Of a stretch of 64,000 nucleotides of DNA, positions 53,923 to 61,461 are shown one piece after another. The DNA comes from Flavobacteriaceae bacterium GF1 (GTDB taxonomy: Bacteria; Bacteroidota; Bacteroidia; Flavobacteriales; Flavobacteriaceae). A model generated the notes under the pieces. It made no database searches. It had not been told where the DNA came from and saw only the letters and a program-made list of their open reading frames with translations. Numbering within the stretch: the first letter of the stretch is position 1; every line of letters starts with the position of its first letter. The DNA lies in assembly GCA_009797885.1 (NCBI GenBank), contig WNKP01000017.1, positions 1-64,000 of the forward strand, read 5' to 3'. The position numbers were made by a program, and so were the translations under genes.

Positions 53923-54672
53923 TTAGGTAGGCTCCAATTCCTTGGATTCCAGAAGTTCATTGGGGGGTGGGGGCGGTGCTTCGATCATAAGTACTTTTCC
54001 GATTACCGATAGGGTAATAAGATCATTGTTCCGAGCACCAACGGATTTCAATGTTTGGGACTCGTCATCGATTATAAGGTTGTTCAGGTGGATGTTCCAT
54101 ATGATCATTGGGGATAGGGCGTTTTCTTCCTCCACTAGTTCCAAACTACCCTTTAGGTCAAAATGACCTATCAATTTTTGCTTGAGATCGAAAAGGCTCA
54201 AACTGTCATCGACCTTGAACTTACAATCTATTTCCCATTCCTTCGATTTGAACCTCAGTTCAATTCCCTCCTTGGCCGAATTATCTGTTTCCAGTGCATT
54301 GACCTTTTCATCAAGTCCCTCAATGGGGAGGAACTTGAATAATTTTTCTTCTTGGGCCAACGCCTTTTCCATTAGGCTCTCTTTCAGTTTTTCAATACCC
54401 TGCGTTTTGTTTTCATCCTCGGCCACTTTTTTTTCCCGCTCCCCATCAATCTTTATATACTCCAATAGGAACCCCAGTACTATCAGCAGGATGATGACCA
54501 GGGTAATATAGTTCAATAACCGAAATATGAACTTCTCACCGGCATCACGGCGCAATTTCTGTATCTGGTTCTTAATGAAGGATCGGAACAGAAGGAGAAA
54601 TATCAATAGGCCAAATCCTATCAGGACCAAAGGGTTGGAGAGGTACTTGGCAATTTCGGCGAAGTAGTTCAT
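53923..54672 (-). CDS. Membrane protein with C-terminal ubiquitin-like domain
   Basis: From MNYFAEIAKYLSNPLVLIG (54672) the protein has 249 residues; the longer frame to 54747 adds an unlikely leader. Two membrane spans (~15-32 and ~55-75) are followed by a charged helix (~80-125). Residues ~135-230 have the strand order and turns of a ubiquitin-like beta-grasp: 'IELRFKSKEWEIDCKFKVDD', 'LFDLKQKLIGHFDL', 'IDDESQTLKSVGARNNDLIT'. A proline-rich tail ends 'PPPPPNELLESKELEPT', with no terminal GG, so conjugation is unlikely without processing. Family not recognised. Its site next to the att suggests an accessory gene of the prophage, perhaps for exclusion or defence (inference). Confidence 0.65.
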   Translation of the reverse strand: MNYFAEIAKYLSNPLVLIGFGLLIFLLLFRSFIKNQIQKLRRDAGEKFIFRLLNYITLVIILLIVLGFLLEYIKIDGEREKKVAEDENKTQGIEKLKESLMEKALAQEEKLFKFLPIEGLDEKVNALETDNSAKEGIELRFKSKEWEIDCKFKVDDSLSLFDLKQKLIGHFDLKGSLELVEEENALSPMIIWNIHLNNLIIDDESQTLKSVGARNNDLITLSVIGKVLMIEAPPPPPNELLESKELEPT

Positions 54673-54750
54673 GGTTGGTTTTTTAGTGTTATTAATATTT
54701 GCCCTGTAAATTAGGAATATTGCGCCTAACCACAAACTGGATGCCACGGG

Positions 54751-55011
54751 TCAATTCCCAATCCCAATATCAAAATCAAGGGTGTACTTTTCCAGCCTAT
54801 CGCCTTGTTTGAAGACCGCCTTTCCTTTGACCTTGTCGTTTTCAAGTTCCACTTCGACAAAGAAACCGTCAATGGCATAAAGGGAAAATTTAACTACTGG
54901 GGTAACATAATGTTCTAGGAACACGCCCCTGTCCCAAAGGATGTCCCATTGTTCCTCTTCTGTCAGCGCAAGGTATTCGTAGATGCCCATTTTTACAAAA
55001 GCAGATTTCAT
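54751..55011 (-). CDS. Small protein, paralogue of 55252
   Basis: An 86-residue cytoplasmic protein. 'YEYLALTEEEQWDILWDRGVFLEHY' and 'SLYAIDGFFVEVELENDKVKG' correspond to 'TEFTALSEYQKWDTFWEEAELLEER' and 'RLYRVFGFFVEVKSPELP' in the 64-residue protein at 55252, so both belong to one unnamed family. Such proteins are common in phage and mobile elements; function unknown. Confidence 0.65.
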   Translation of the reverse strand: MKSAFVKMGIYEYLALTEEEQWDILWDRGVFLEHYVTPVVKFSLYAIDGFFVEVELENDKVKGKAVFKQGDRLEKYTLDFDIGIGN

Positions 55012-55022
55012 AAATTTACAAT

Positions 55023-55259
55023 ATGGAAGTGAACATGCAACACCTTTTTAGCGTTGGTGACACGGTTTATGGGTTCTGTGATGGTTTTTTCGGTAGTTCC
55101 GACTATGAAACCAAAAAATGCGTGTACGTTACCCCCATTTATGCCGTTTTCGAGTATGTCGAAGGTGAATTCGAGGGAGGCGGCGTAATATTGGGATATG
55201 AACCAAAGATGGTAAACCTTGTGGACAAATGGAAATTCCCTACCAATTCCATTATCTAG
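55023..55259 (+). CDS. Small hypothetical protein
   Basis: A 78-residue protein ('LFSVGDTVYGFCDGFFGSSD', 'IYAVFEYVEGEFEGGGVILGY', 'MVNLVDKWKFPTNSII'), beta-rich with a 'VGDxVYG' opening typical of small SH3-like folds. It is divergently arranged between the two paralogues. The opposite strand is also open here, but its translation looks unnatural. Confidence 0.5.
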   Translation: MEVNMQHLFSVGDTVYGFCDGFFGSSDYETKKCVYVTPIYAVFEYVEGEFEGGGVILGYEPKMVNLVDKWKFPTNSII

Positions 55260-55446
55260 GGTCCACCTCAAAAACGTTCATCACATTTTCCGAAAAATCG
55301 GGCAGTTCCGGGGATTTGACTTCAACAAAGAAACCGAAGACCCTGTACAATCTGGTCTCGCCCCTTTCCTCTAGGAGTTCTGCTTCCTCCCAAAAGGTGT
55401 CCCACTTTTGATACTCCGATAATGCAGTAAATTCAGTTAGTTCCAT
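55252..55446 (-). CDS. Small protein, paralogue of 54751
   Basis: A 64-residue protein of the same unnamed family as 54751. Its start overlaps the stop of the SRAP gene by 10 nt, indicating co-translation. Confidence 0.6.
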   Translation of the reverse strand: MELTEFTALSEYQKWDTFWEEAELLEERGETRLYRVFGFFVEVKSPELPDFSENVMNVFEVDPR

Positions 55447-56216
55447 TTTATTGAGATTTCATCGTAATCCACCCTATCAATAATATCCTCCCTGTTGGAG
55501 TTTACCTTACGGCTATATAAATCCTTGCTAATGGGATGGGCGGTCAATTGCTGCTGCCTAAGGTCGTTATGTATCATATTCTGGACCCCTTGCCTGTCTA
55601 GCCCGTTCTTGAGCCATTGCCAAATTTCGTATTGGTCAAAGACTACGGGCCTCCTGCGGTCATCCTCCTTGTCCTTGTTATGGATATTGAAGAACATGGA
55701 GTCTTTTTCCCTGTCCGCTTTTCTGGTCCATATTGAAAATGTGGCCCCATTTCCATTGATCTCATAAAGCCCTGCCAGATACAGCGGCTCGCCGTCTCTA
55801 TGCGTAAAATAGAACGGGACCCTAAAATCCTTGCCCTTGACCTTTACGTGCGTGTTGTGGGGCTCAAAAAATCCATCGACCGGGATGATGCACCTATGCT
55901 GCATTGGGGCAAAATTATATGAGTAGTACCCGAATATCTTTTCCGATTGACTGTTAAGACTGTAGGCTACGTTCCTATTCTTAAAATACTCCTTATGCCC
56001 CTCAATACCAATATTACTTGGCATAATTCCCCATTTGGCAGGAAGTAGGATGTTGGGGTCATGTTGCGGTACTATCCACATTACTGGATTATCAAATCCA
56101 TTGGCGTGGTAGTAGGTCAGTTCCAAATGGTACTGGGGATCGAGCAAGGCGGCCGTTACCTCAAGTCTGTTCTCAAGCTCTTCCTTTTTTCTTATCTGTC
56201 TGGTGGAATAGCACAT
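55437..56216 (-). CDS. SRAP/HMCES-family protein (YedK-like)
   Basis: A 259-residue protein of the SOS-response-associated peptidase family, which crosslinks to abasic sites in single-stranded DNA via Cys2 (present: MCYSTRQ). 'LPAKWGIMPS', 'NFAPMQHRCIIPVDGFFEPH' (active-site Glu) and 'SMFFNIHNKDKEDDRRRPVV' (His region) match the fold, although the usual 'NARSET' and 'HxRMP' boxes are altered to 'NRNVAYSLNSQSE' and 'HNKDKEDDRRRP'. It probably protects phage or host DNA. The start overlaps the stop of the 69-residue gene upstream by one base. Confidence 0.88.
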   Translation of the reverse strand: MCYSTRQIRKKEELENRLEVTAALLDPQYHLELTYYHANGFDNPVMWIVPQHDPNILLPAKWGIMPSNIGIEGHKEYFKNRNVAYSLNSQSEKIFGYYSYNFAPMQHRCIIPVDGFFEPHNTHVKVKGKDFRVPFYFTHRDGEPLYLAGLYEINGNGATFSIWTRKADREKDSMFFNIHNKDKEDDRRRPVVFDQYEIWQWLKNGLDRQGVQNMIHNDLRQQQLTAHPISKDLYSRKVNSNREDIIDRVDYDEISIKWN

Positions 56217-56425
56217 TAAGATTCAATTATAGTTTCATAAAGGGCTGGCATTTTCGTTTTCAGTTCGAAAAGCCAGTCCATTGGTCCAATCTCGCCTTTG
56301 TCCACTTTTTTTGCAAGCCCCAAAAGGCCCATATCATCGGCCCCCTCGATCTTGCTAGAGGAAATGGCTTCAATGGCGCGCTTATAACGTTGTAAGGTTT
56401 TTACTTCAAAGGTGTTCAGACCCAA
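56216..56425 (-). CDS. Small helical hypothetical protein
   Basis: A 69-residue protein ('TFEVKTLQRYKRAIEAISSSKIEGADDMGLLGLAKKVDKG') that appears helical. It is the first gene of the SRAP unit; function unknown. Confidence 0.5.
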   Translation of the reverse strand: MGLNTFEVKTLQRYKRAIEAISSSKIEGADDMGLLGLAKKVDKGEIGPMDWLFELKTKMPALYETIIES

Positions 56426-56532
56426 TTCTTTGCGTTCAAGGTACTAAAATTTTAACATGGGACAAGATATGCAAATATTGGAATATTACCATATATTTGG
56501 AATATTTCCCAGTTATTTACAAATAAGCCCAT

Positions 56533-56808
56533 ATGTCCAAGTTGGTTTTCCGTAACCGAAACACAAAGGCCATCAAAAAGATCTTGATGGAAATAGGCCA
56601 TAAAGCCTATGCGGAGGCATTGGAGGAACAGGGATTGAATAGACAACCGCCCATCTCAATGCGCGGGTTTTACATCGAGTACAACGTCAAAACAAAGGAA
56701 GAGGATATTTGGTACACTTATCCAAGTGGGGTTTCCTTTAAGATCATTTCATTGCTTGGCTATTTTACGCCAAAAGAGGGATGGGAAAAGGTCTGGGATC
56801 AGGAGTAG
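56533..56808 (+). CDS. Small hypothetical protein
   Basis: A 91-residue protein without signal ('NRNTKAIKKILMEIGHKAYAEALEEQGLN', 'GFYIEYNVKTKEEDIWYTYPSGVSFKIIS'). It is transcribed away from the SRAP unit and toward the trypsin-like gene ~100 nt downstream. Family unknown. Confidence 0.5.
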   Translation: MSKLVFRNRNTKAIKKILMEIGHKAYAEALEEQGLNRQPPISMRGFYIEYNVKTKEEDIWYTYPSGVSFKIISLLGYFTPKEGWEKVWDQE

Positions 56809-56906
56809 GATACCCGTATCAATTTCAATTCAATGTAAATCTTCGTTTCCGAATATTTTGCCCAGTATTTCTTATTAATTTAATAGTCAACCTTAAAAAC
56901 AAGATT

Positions 56907-57827
56907 ATGAGGTCGATATTGGCATCTGTTCTACTAATCATCTATTACCATAATGGTATTGGTCAAGAAGATTTTATGACCAGCAAGATGATTTCACAAT
57001 TCAATATTTTTAAAGTAAAATTGGATAGTATTCAAGTTGGAACTGCCTTTAGGGTAGATTCACTGGGAAATGTGATGACCAATTTTCATGTTATAGAAAA
57101 AGGGTTCCAATTCCGAGGGGATACAATAGAGTTCAACAATAATATATCACTTGAATCCACTGGAAATTTAGGGCCCTTCACAAGAAGTCATAAATATAAG
57201 ATTCATCCAGGAATCATTTCGGACAAAAGAATGTATACACTGGCCAAAGTGTTGGATTTAATGGTTCTTGTCCCGGATTACCCAAACAAACGGAAAAATG
57301 GTTATCACAAATCAGAATACTTTTCATTTTCTGACGGTTTTATATCAAACATGGAAGGTTATGAGGCTTGGTGCGCCGGTTATCCTTTTGGGATGAAAAG
57401 TGTTGTGTATACCAAAGGGGTGGTGTCTGGGTCTGAAACCGATATATTGTACCTCGCAAATAATGATGGAGGACATGAAAAGGTAAGAATATATAATGTT
57501 ATTGCTGACTTCACTGCCAATCAAGGGAATTCGGGAGGTCCGGTATTGCATTATAAAAAGGATAAAAAGAAACTTGAACTTCTGGGTGTCCTTAAGGCTT
57601 CAAAAGGCCCTTTTTACGATTATCTAAGAGTGTTTAACGAGAAGTACTCTAAAGAATACGAAAAACACATCAAGGAGGGCACATTGAGCACGGAGGAAGG
57701 GACAGAAGCTTTGGAAAAGGCCATAATCTTTTCAATTCTACAGTCCCACAATTATGGTTTAAACATATTCGTGTCGGTTCAAAACGTAGAATTCTTTTTG
57801 GATAGGCTTTATAAAGATTCACATTAA
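56907..57827 (+). CDS. Exported trypsin-like serine protease
   Basis: From MRSILASVLLIIYYHNGIGQ (56907) the protein has 306 residues with a signal peptide. A chymotrypsin-type triad is visible: His61 ('VMTNFHVIEKG'), Asp117 ('LDLMVLVPD'), Ser209 ('NQGNSGGPVLH'). No PDZ domain follows; ~70 helical residues form the C-terminus. It resembles the protease part of HtrA/Deg proteins acting in the periplasm. It is the only plus-strand gene with an export signal in the prophage and meets the last lysis gene tail to tail with 4-nt overlap, so it is likely an accessory gene with its own promoter. Confidence 0.8.
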   Translation: MRSILASVLLIIYYHNGIGQEDFMTSKMISQFNIFKVKLDSIQVGTAFRVDSLGNVMTNFHVIEKGFQFRGDTIEFNNNISLESTGNLGPFTRSHKYKIHPGIISDKRMYTLAKVLDLMVLVPDYPNKRKNGYHKSEYFSFSDGFISNMEGYEAWCAGYPFGMKSVVYTKGVVSGSETDILYLANNDGGHEKVRIYNVIADFTANQGNSGGPVLHYKKDKKKLELLGVLKASKGPFYDYLRVFNEKYSKEYEKHIKEGTLSTEEGTEALEKAIIFSILQSHNYGLNIFVSVQNVEFFLDRLYKDSH

Positions 57828-58162
57828 AACAAAACCTTTATGGTTTTATGCCTTTCCTCAATAAGTCCCGTTAAAATACATAACCTCCGCTGAACACATA
57901 ATTGGTCTTCAAGTGAATAAAATCCCAACTCCATTAGTATTATCTGTCTTTTTTCCACCTGCCATTTGGATTCGACCCAACTTCTTTTGTTGGAATTTGT
58001 TTCCATGCCATTTACCTCGTCCAATTTTCGCCAGGCAGAAACCTTGGTTTCTATTGTGGCAAGTGGCCAAGACAACTCATCTAGGGGCCGTGGTTCCAGC
58101 TGACCAAAGACGAATCTTGGTGAAAATGCAATTAATATGATAATTAAGGTCTTCATTGTCAA
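57824..58162 (-). CDS. Small exported protein of lysis region
   Basis: A 112-residue protein; signal peptide MTMKTLIIILIAFSPRFVFG. The mature part is helical and charged ('DELSWPLATIETKVSAWRKL', 'WQVEKRQIILMELGFYSLEDQL'). It is the last gene of the late operon, 2 nt after the one-span gene. A spanin-like outer partner is possible from position, but no lipobox is present. Confidence 0.5.
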   Translation of the reverse strand: MTMKTLIIILIAFSPRFVFGQLEPRPLDELSWPLATIETKVSAWRKLDEVNGMETNSNKRSWVESKWQVEKRQIILMELGFYSLEDQLCVQRRLCILTGLIEERHKTIKVLF

Positions 58163-58164
58163 GG

Positions 58165-58494
58165 CTATTCGCTATTAATTCTTTTTTGCTTACGAAACTC
58201 CCTTACACTTGTGGTATCAATGAACACTTGCAATAGACTATCGCAATAGCTTTGTTCTGTGGTCGGGGCAAAGACAAGGTTTCCCTTGTTCTTTTTAAGC
58301 TCCACTTTGTTGTTGGTGGTCACGGCGGTGGTGGGTTTGTTCACGGCATCTGAAACAGTTTTGCTGTTCAAGGTCTTTTCAGTGGTCAACCAAGTAATAT
58401 TATGGCCCGATTTCGCCCCCAGTACAAAACCAATGCCCATAAACACAACCGCAATGGACAGAGCTTTCCAAGGTATTCTATTTATAATCCTCAT
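58165..58494 (-). CDS. One-span, Rz-like inner membrane protein
   Basis: A 109-residue protein with one N-terminal membrane span ('WKALSIAVVFMGIGFVLGAKSG') and a ~75-residue periplasmic part with charged helix ('QSYCDSLLQVFIDTTSVREFRKQKRI'). Topology and location right after the endolysin, with an ATGA overlap, fit an i-spanin-like role. The assignment is from context. Confidence 0.55.
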   Translation of the reverse strand: MRIINRIPWKALSIAVVFMGIGFVLGAKSGHNITWLTTEKTLNSKTVSDAVNKPTTAVTTNNKVELKKNKGNLVFAPTTEQSYCDSLLQVFIDTTSVREFRKQKRINSE

Positions 58495-58904
58495 CCTTTC
58501 CTCATTTCAAAATGTGGGACATCCACAAATCCATTTTTAATATCGTCCTGGTTAAAATCACCGCCCCATCTATTGTCCGGATGCAAAGTTTCCCAGTAAT
58601 CCCCCAGGGGCTTTATCTTGTCAAAATCGTAGGTCAATTGCCCATCAATAAAAAAATTGAAATCCACGGCCAAACGGTCCTGATGGAGGCTCCTTAAGGT
58701 CCTGCTCAACCTTCGTGACTTTACAAGCTTTATGCCCAATAGTCCCCCTTTTTCGATTTTATAACCAAAGTAATTGAGCAACACTTGGGACCATGTACGG
58801 TGGACCTCCCCAAATGTCAATTTGATGTTGCACGAGTCGAAGGCATAATGGATAAGGCACGCTACGTTATAGGTGAATATGTGTTGTCGCTCTCTAAGCC
58901 TCAT
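58491..58904 (-). CDS. M15-family peptidoglycan endopeptidase (endolysin)
   Basis: A 137-residue protein without signal peptide. The zinc-binding motifs of M15 peptidases are visible: 'SLHQDRLAVDFNF' (His74 and Asp81) and 'FVDVPHFEM' (His131); 'YWETLHPDNRWGGDF' carries the conserved WGGDF. It should cleave peptide crosslinks of the cell wall for host lysis. It lies between the holin-like and spanin-like genes with 4-nt overlaps on both sides. Confidence 0.9.
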   Translation of the reverse strand: MRLRERQHIFTYNVACLIHYAFDSCNIKLTFGEVHRTWSQVLLNYFGYKIEKGGLLGIKLVKSRRLSRTLRSLHQDRLAVDFNFFIDGQLTYDFDKIKPLGDYWETLHPDNRWGGDFNQDDIKNGFVDVPHFEMRKG

Positions 58905-59083
58905 TTCTTCTTTAACTTATCCACCCACCTATTGATATCCTCCCTGAAATAGCGGTACACTATCCTACTGACAAAATATGCCGCTATCGCTACAAGGAAC
59001 TTCAAACCTATTTCAGGCCATGGAATCGGCAATGTACTGGCAATCGTTATCAATGCAAACACAAGTTCTCCCCTCCAACTCAT
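58901..59083 (-). CDS. Holin-like membrane protein
   Basis: A 60-residue protein with two probable spans ('GELVFALITIASTLPI', 'LKFLVAIAAYFVSRIVYRY') and a basic C-terminus ('WVDKLKKK'), as in small holins. Four-nt overlaps link it to the endolysin and to the upstream membrane protein. Confidence 0.6.
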   Translation of the reverse strand: MSWRGELVFALITIASTLPIPWPEIGLKFLVAIAAYFVSRIVYRYFREDINRWVDKLKKK

Positions 59084-59364
59084 TGTTTCTTCGTTTTATC
59101 GCTATTGGTAAATTTTCCGAGGAAACCAGTGCCTATATTGAACAGTTTGTCAATCCTGGAAAGCCGTAAGCTCAATCCAATGGCTATGGTCCCGAACAGA
59201 AGGAAAAAGTAATAGGCCGTTGGCCATGATGCCTCCTGCCCTTTGGCCATCCCCTTGGTTTCGAACCAAAACGGGATGACCCATAGGGCGCAACCTAAAA
59301 GCCCAAAAAACGTAGCAAGCAAAACCTGTTGCCACTTCCCTAATTTGTCCATCCACTTTGTCAT
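59080..59364 (-). CDS. Small membrane protein, possible second holin or antiholin
   Basis: A 94-residue protein with two spans ('VLLATFFGLLGCALWVIPFWF', 'AYYFFLLFGTIAIGLSLRL') and a polar C-terminus. It overlaps the holin-like gene by 4 nt and follows the depolymerase gene by one base. Confidence 0.55.
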   Translation of the reverse strand: MTKWMDKLGKWQQVLLATFFGLLGCALWVIPFWFETKGMAKGQEASWPTAYYFFLLFGTIAIGLSLRLSRIDKLFNIGTGFLGKFTNSDKTKKQ

Positions 59365-59365
59365 A

Positions 59366-60925
59366 TCAATTCTCTTTAATTTTCACTTTGCCACCGTTTA
59401 TCGTTGGCCTTTTTATTACCCTTCCCGTAGTAGCTTGTAAGTCAAAATCGCCCGCATAGAACGCCGCTGCCATTTCCAAGTTTGTATAACCCGCGTTATT
59501 GGTCACATTGTACGCATTTATGTACCAATTTCCCTGCCCTTGTGAGTTGGTAACTGTATATGCTGAAAATGTCCAATTTACATGGACCGTATCCCTATCA
59601 GCCGAACTGTTTGGGTCAAGATGGGCGTGCTGGTTCTCGAACCAATCCGGCATAAAATCCCCGTCAGTGTCGGCATAACTCACCGATGCCGGGGCCGTAG
59701 CTGCATCCCAAGATGCTGCATCCCTATAGCTGGATTCAGATGTACTAGTTAAAGATTTGTCGATATACTCTTGGTCCTTGTTGTCCCGGTAATATCCGGG
59801 GGAACCATCGGCATTGATACCGCGAATGTTTCCGGAATACTTGGTGATCTCGGCTTTTACCTCTGAAAAATTCAATACTCCGTTCAATGGTTCTGAAAAT
59901 GAATGCTGTTTGGACGATACATAATACGAAGCATCAACGGGCGCATTGTCGAGTTCGGCCCCATTGTTGTTATAATAGACCACTATTCCCGTTTGGTTGT
60001 CGGTCGGGGCCTCATCCACGCCCCCAACGAAATTGAACCCTGCATAAACCCTTGCATTGGTCCGTGGATTTCCCAATTTATGCACAGGTATGCTTGATGT
60101 TTGTGTTATGTTCCCCAACTCTGAGTAATTATGGTAAACATCGATTAGCACACCTCCATTGGAGCGTATCAACCTACTGGACCAGTTGGTTTGATAGTTG
60201 TTAAAGTTTTGATGATCATGGATCGAACCTGATACGTTGGGAAACCTATGGCTAACGTTATAAGCAAAATTCCTTGCATAGGTGGACTCTCCCGTGTCTG
60301 CTGCAGCACTTCCAGAGTCGCCTATAATTCCACCGGTTGCGGATTCCGCGAATATGGAATTGGATATAGTCACTTTATCGGTGGAGTGCCTTGTTATGGC
60401 ATCGGTCACTTGGTCCTCACTGTACCTTGCCGAAATATGGTCCAAATATATGGCGTGGTTATCTTCCCCCACGGGATGGCTCCAAGCGTCAGCTTCCTCT
60501 ATTCGTAAAGGGGCAATCCCAGTACTTCCAAATTCAGTTGTCAAATACCTTATTATTAAATTGGTGCAATCTTGAAACCTTACGCTCTCGCCCGAAACCC
60601 TCAGACCGCCAATTGGCGCAAACTGGCCCCAGTAGGTAAAATTTTCAATACCCGAGCTACTTAAAATTGAAGATGGGGAGATTACTCCGTTAACCGTTGG
60701 GATCAATACGGTATTGTCAGATATGCTTCCCCTTAGTGATCCCGTGCCGGAATTGTTTGTATTCGTGACACCAACATAGTTGGGGGTGTTTTCATGGCCA
60801 CCTGTTGCAACTTCGGCCGGACCAAAAGCACCGGGAAACGCCTTTTTTGTGGAAAGAACAATGGTCGTTTGGGCCTTTGCAAGACATAGGAAAAACAGCA
60901 TTATGATAGGTAGAATATTTCTCAT
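59366..60925 (-). CDS. Pectate-lyase-like depolymerase, probable tail spike
   Basis: A 519-residue protein; signal-like N-terminus MRNILPIIMLFFLCLAKAQ. 'KAFPGAFGPAEVATGGH', 'TNNSGTGSLRGSI' and the beta-helix stretch 'YLDHISARYSEDQVTDAITRHSTDKVTISNSIFAESA' match the PL1 right-handed beta-helix found in Bacteroidota pectate lyases. 'SPGYYRDNKDQEYIDKSLTS' and 'DTDGDFMPDWFENQHAH' are C-terminal hallmarks of that family. In this location it may degrade host capsule or algal polysaccharide as a virion-associated or exported enzyme. A secretion signal is unusual for a tail spike, so secretion by the lysogen is also possible. Confidence 0.8.
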   Translation of the reverse strand: MRNILPIIMLFFLCLAKAQTTIVLSTKKAFPGAFGPAEVATGGHENTPNYVGVTNTNNSGTGSLRGSISDNTVLIPTVNGVISPSSILSSSGIENFTYWGQFAPIGGLRVSGESVRFQDCTNLIIRYLTTEFGSTGIAPLRIEEADAWSHPVGEDNHAIYLDHISARYSEDQVTDAITRHSTDKVTISNSIFAESATGGIIGDSGSAAADTGESTYARNFAYNVSHRFPNVSGSIHDHQNFNNYQTNWSSRLIRSNGGVLIDVYHNYSELGNITQTSSIPVHKLGNPRTNARVYAGFNFVGGVDEAPTDNQTGIVVYYNNNGAELDNAPVDASYYVSSKQHSFSEPLNGVLNFSEVKAEITKYSGNIRGINADGSPGYYRDNKDQEYIDKSLTSTSESSYRDAASWDAATAPASVSYADTDGDFMPDWFENQHAHLDPNSSADRDTVHVNWTFSAYTVTNSQGQGNWYINAYNVTNNAGYTNLEMAAAFYAGDFDLQATTGRVIKRPTINGGKVKIKEN

Positions 60926-61461
60926 TGCTCTTTGATACTAAGTCCATCAACATAAACTTCTGAGCCCGAAATCTGGACATACCATCTCATTAACTGGGTC
61001 GTTCCGCTTGCCGTCAAAATGTGTTCATAGTATGTTGGTGTGGTTGTATAAAATTGGTTTGGTGAAGATGTAAACCCCGTCCACAACTGGCTTCTACCTC
61101 CGTTTGCTGTGTCGCTCCATGCCCAATAGCCGATTATATAGGTAACGCCATCAGTGAGGTTGACCGTTTCCTCCATCCTGTCGGGTGCTGAAGTTTCGGT
61201 TATGACCAAAACAAAAGAACCATCTTGAGGTGTCGGAGTTATTGCAGAAGCCAATCCCGCTCCACTTGCCGGGGATAATCCAAACGTGTCATCGGCCTCG
61301 TTCGCGCCTGTTGCCAATGCGTTGTTTACCGTGTAAAGCTCGGGGCTGCCCTGGCCTGCCTGTTGTCGTGAATTTTCGACGGCCCGTCGCCATGTGTTTC
61401 CCGTGTTTTGTGGAAAACAGGACCAAGGCAAAAAAACCAGCAAGTAGAAAATCCATTTCAT
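60922..61461 (-). CDS. Exported beta-sandwich protein of tail region
   Basis: A 179-residue protein; signal peptide MKWIFYLLVFLPWSCFPQ. The rest looks like a jellyroll of carbohydrate-binding type ('GSFVLVITETSAPDRMEETVNLTDGVTYIIGYWAWSDT', 'YYEHILTASGTTQLMRWYVQISGSEVYVDGLSI'). It is overlapped by the depolymerase gene (4 nt) and touches the tail fibre stop by one base. A carbohydrate-binding partner of the depolymerase is inferred. Confidence 0.65.
   Translation of the reverse strand: MKWIFYLLVFLPWSCFPQNTGNTWRRAVENSRQQAGQGSPELYTVNNALATGANEADDTFGLSPASGAGLASAITPTPQDGSFVLVITETSAPDRMEETVNLTDGVTYIIGYWAWSDTANGGRSQLWTGFTSSPNQFYTTTPTYYEHILTASGTTQLMRWYVQISGSEVYVDGLSIKEQ

Noticed and set aside
53577-53960. 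127-codon minus-strand frame across the tRNA fragment
   Set aside because: It runs through the tRNA-Pro half and into the 3' end of the membrane protein gene; the composition is not protein-like.
55008-55271. 87-codon minus-strand frame opposite the gene at 55023
   Set aside because: The plus-strand frame has a more natural composition (VGDTVYG start, beta-rich), and the minus frame covers the start region of its neighbours.
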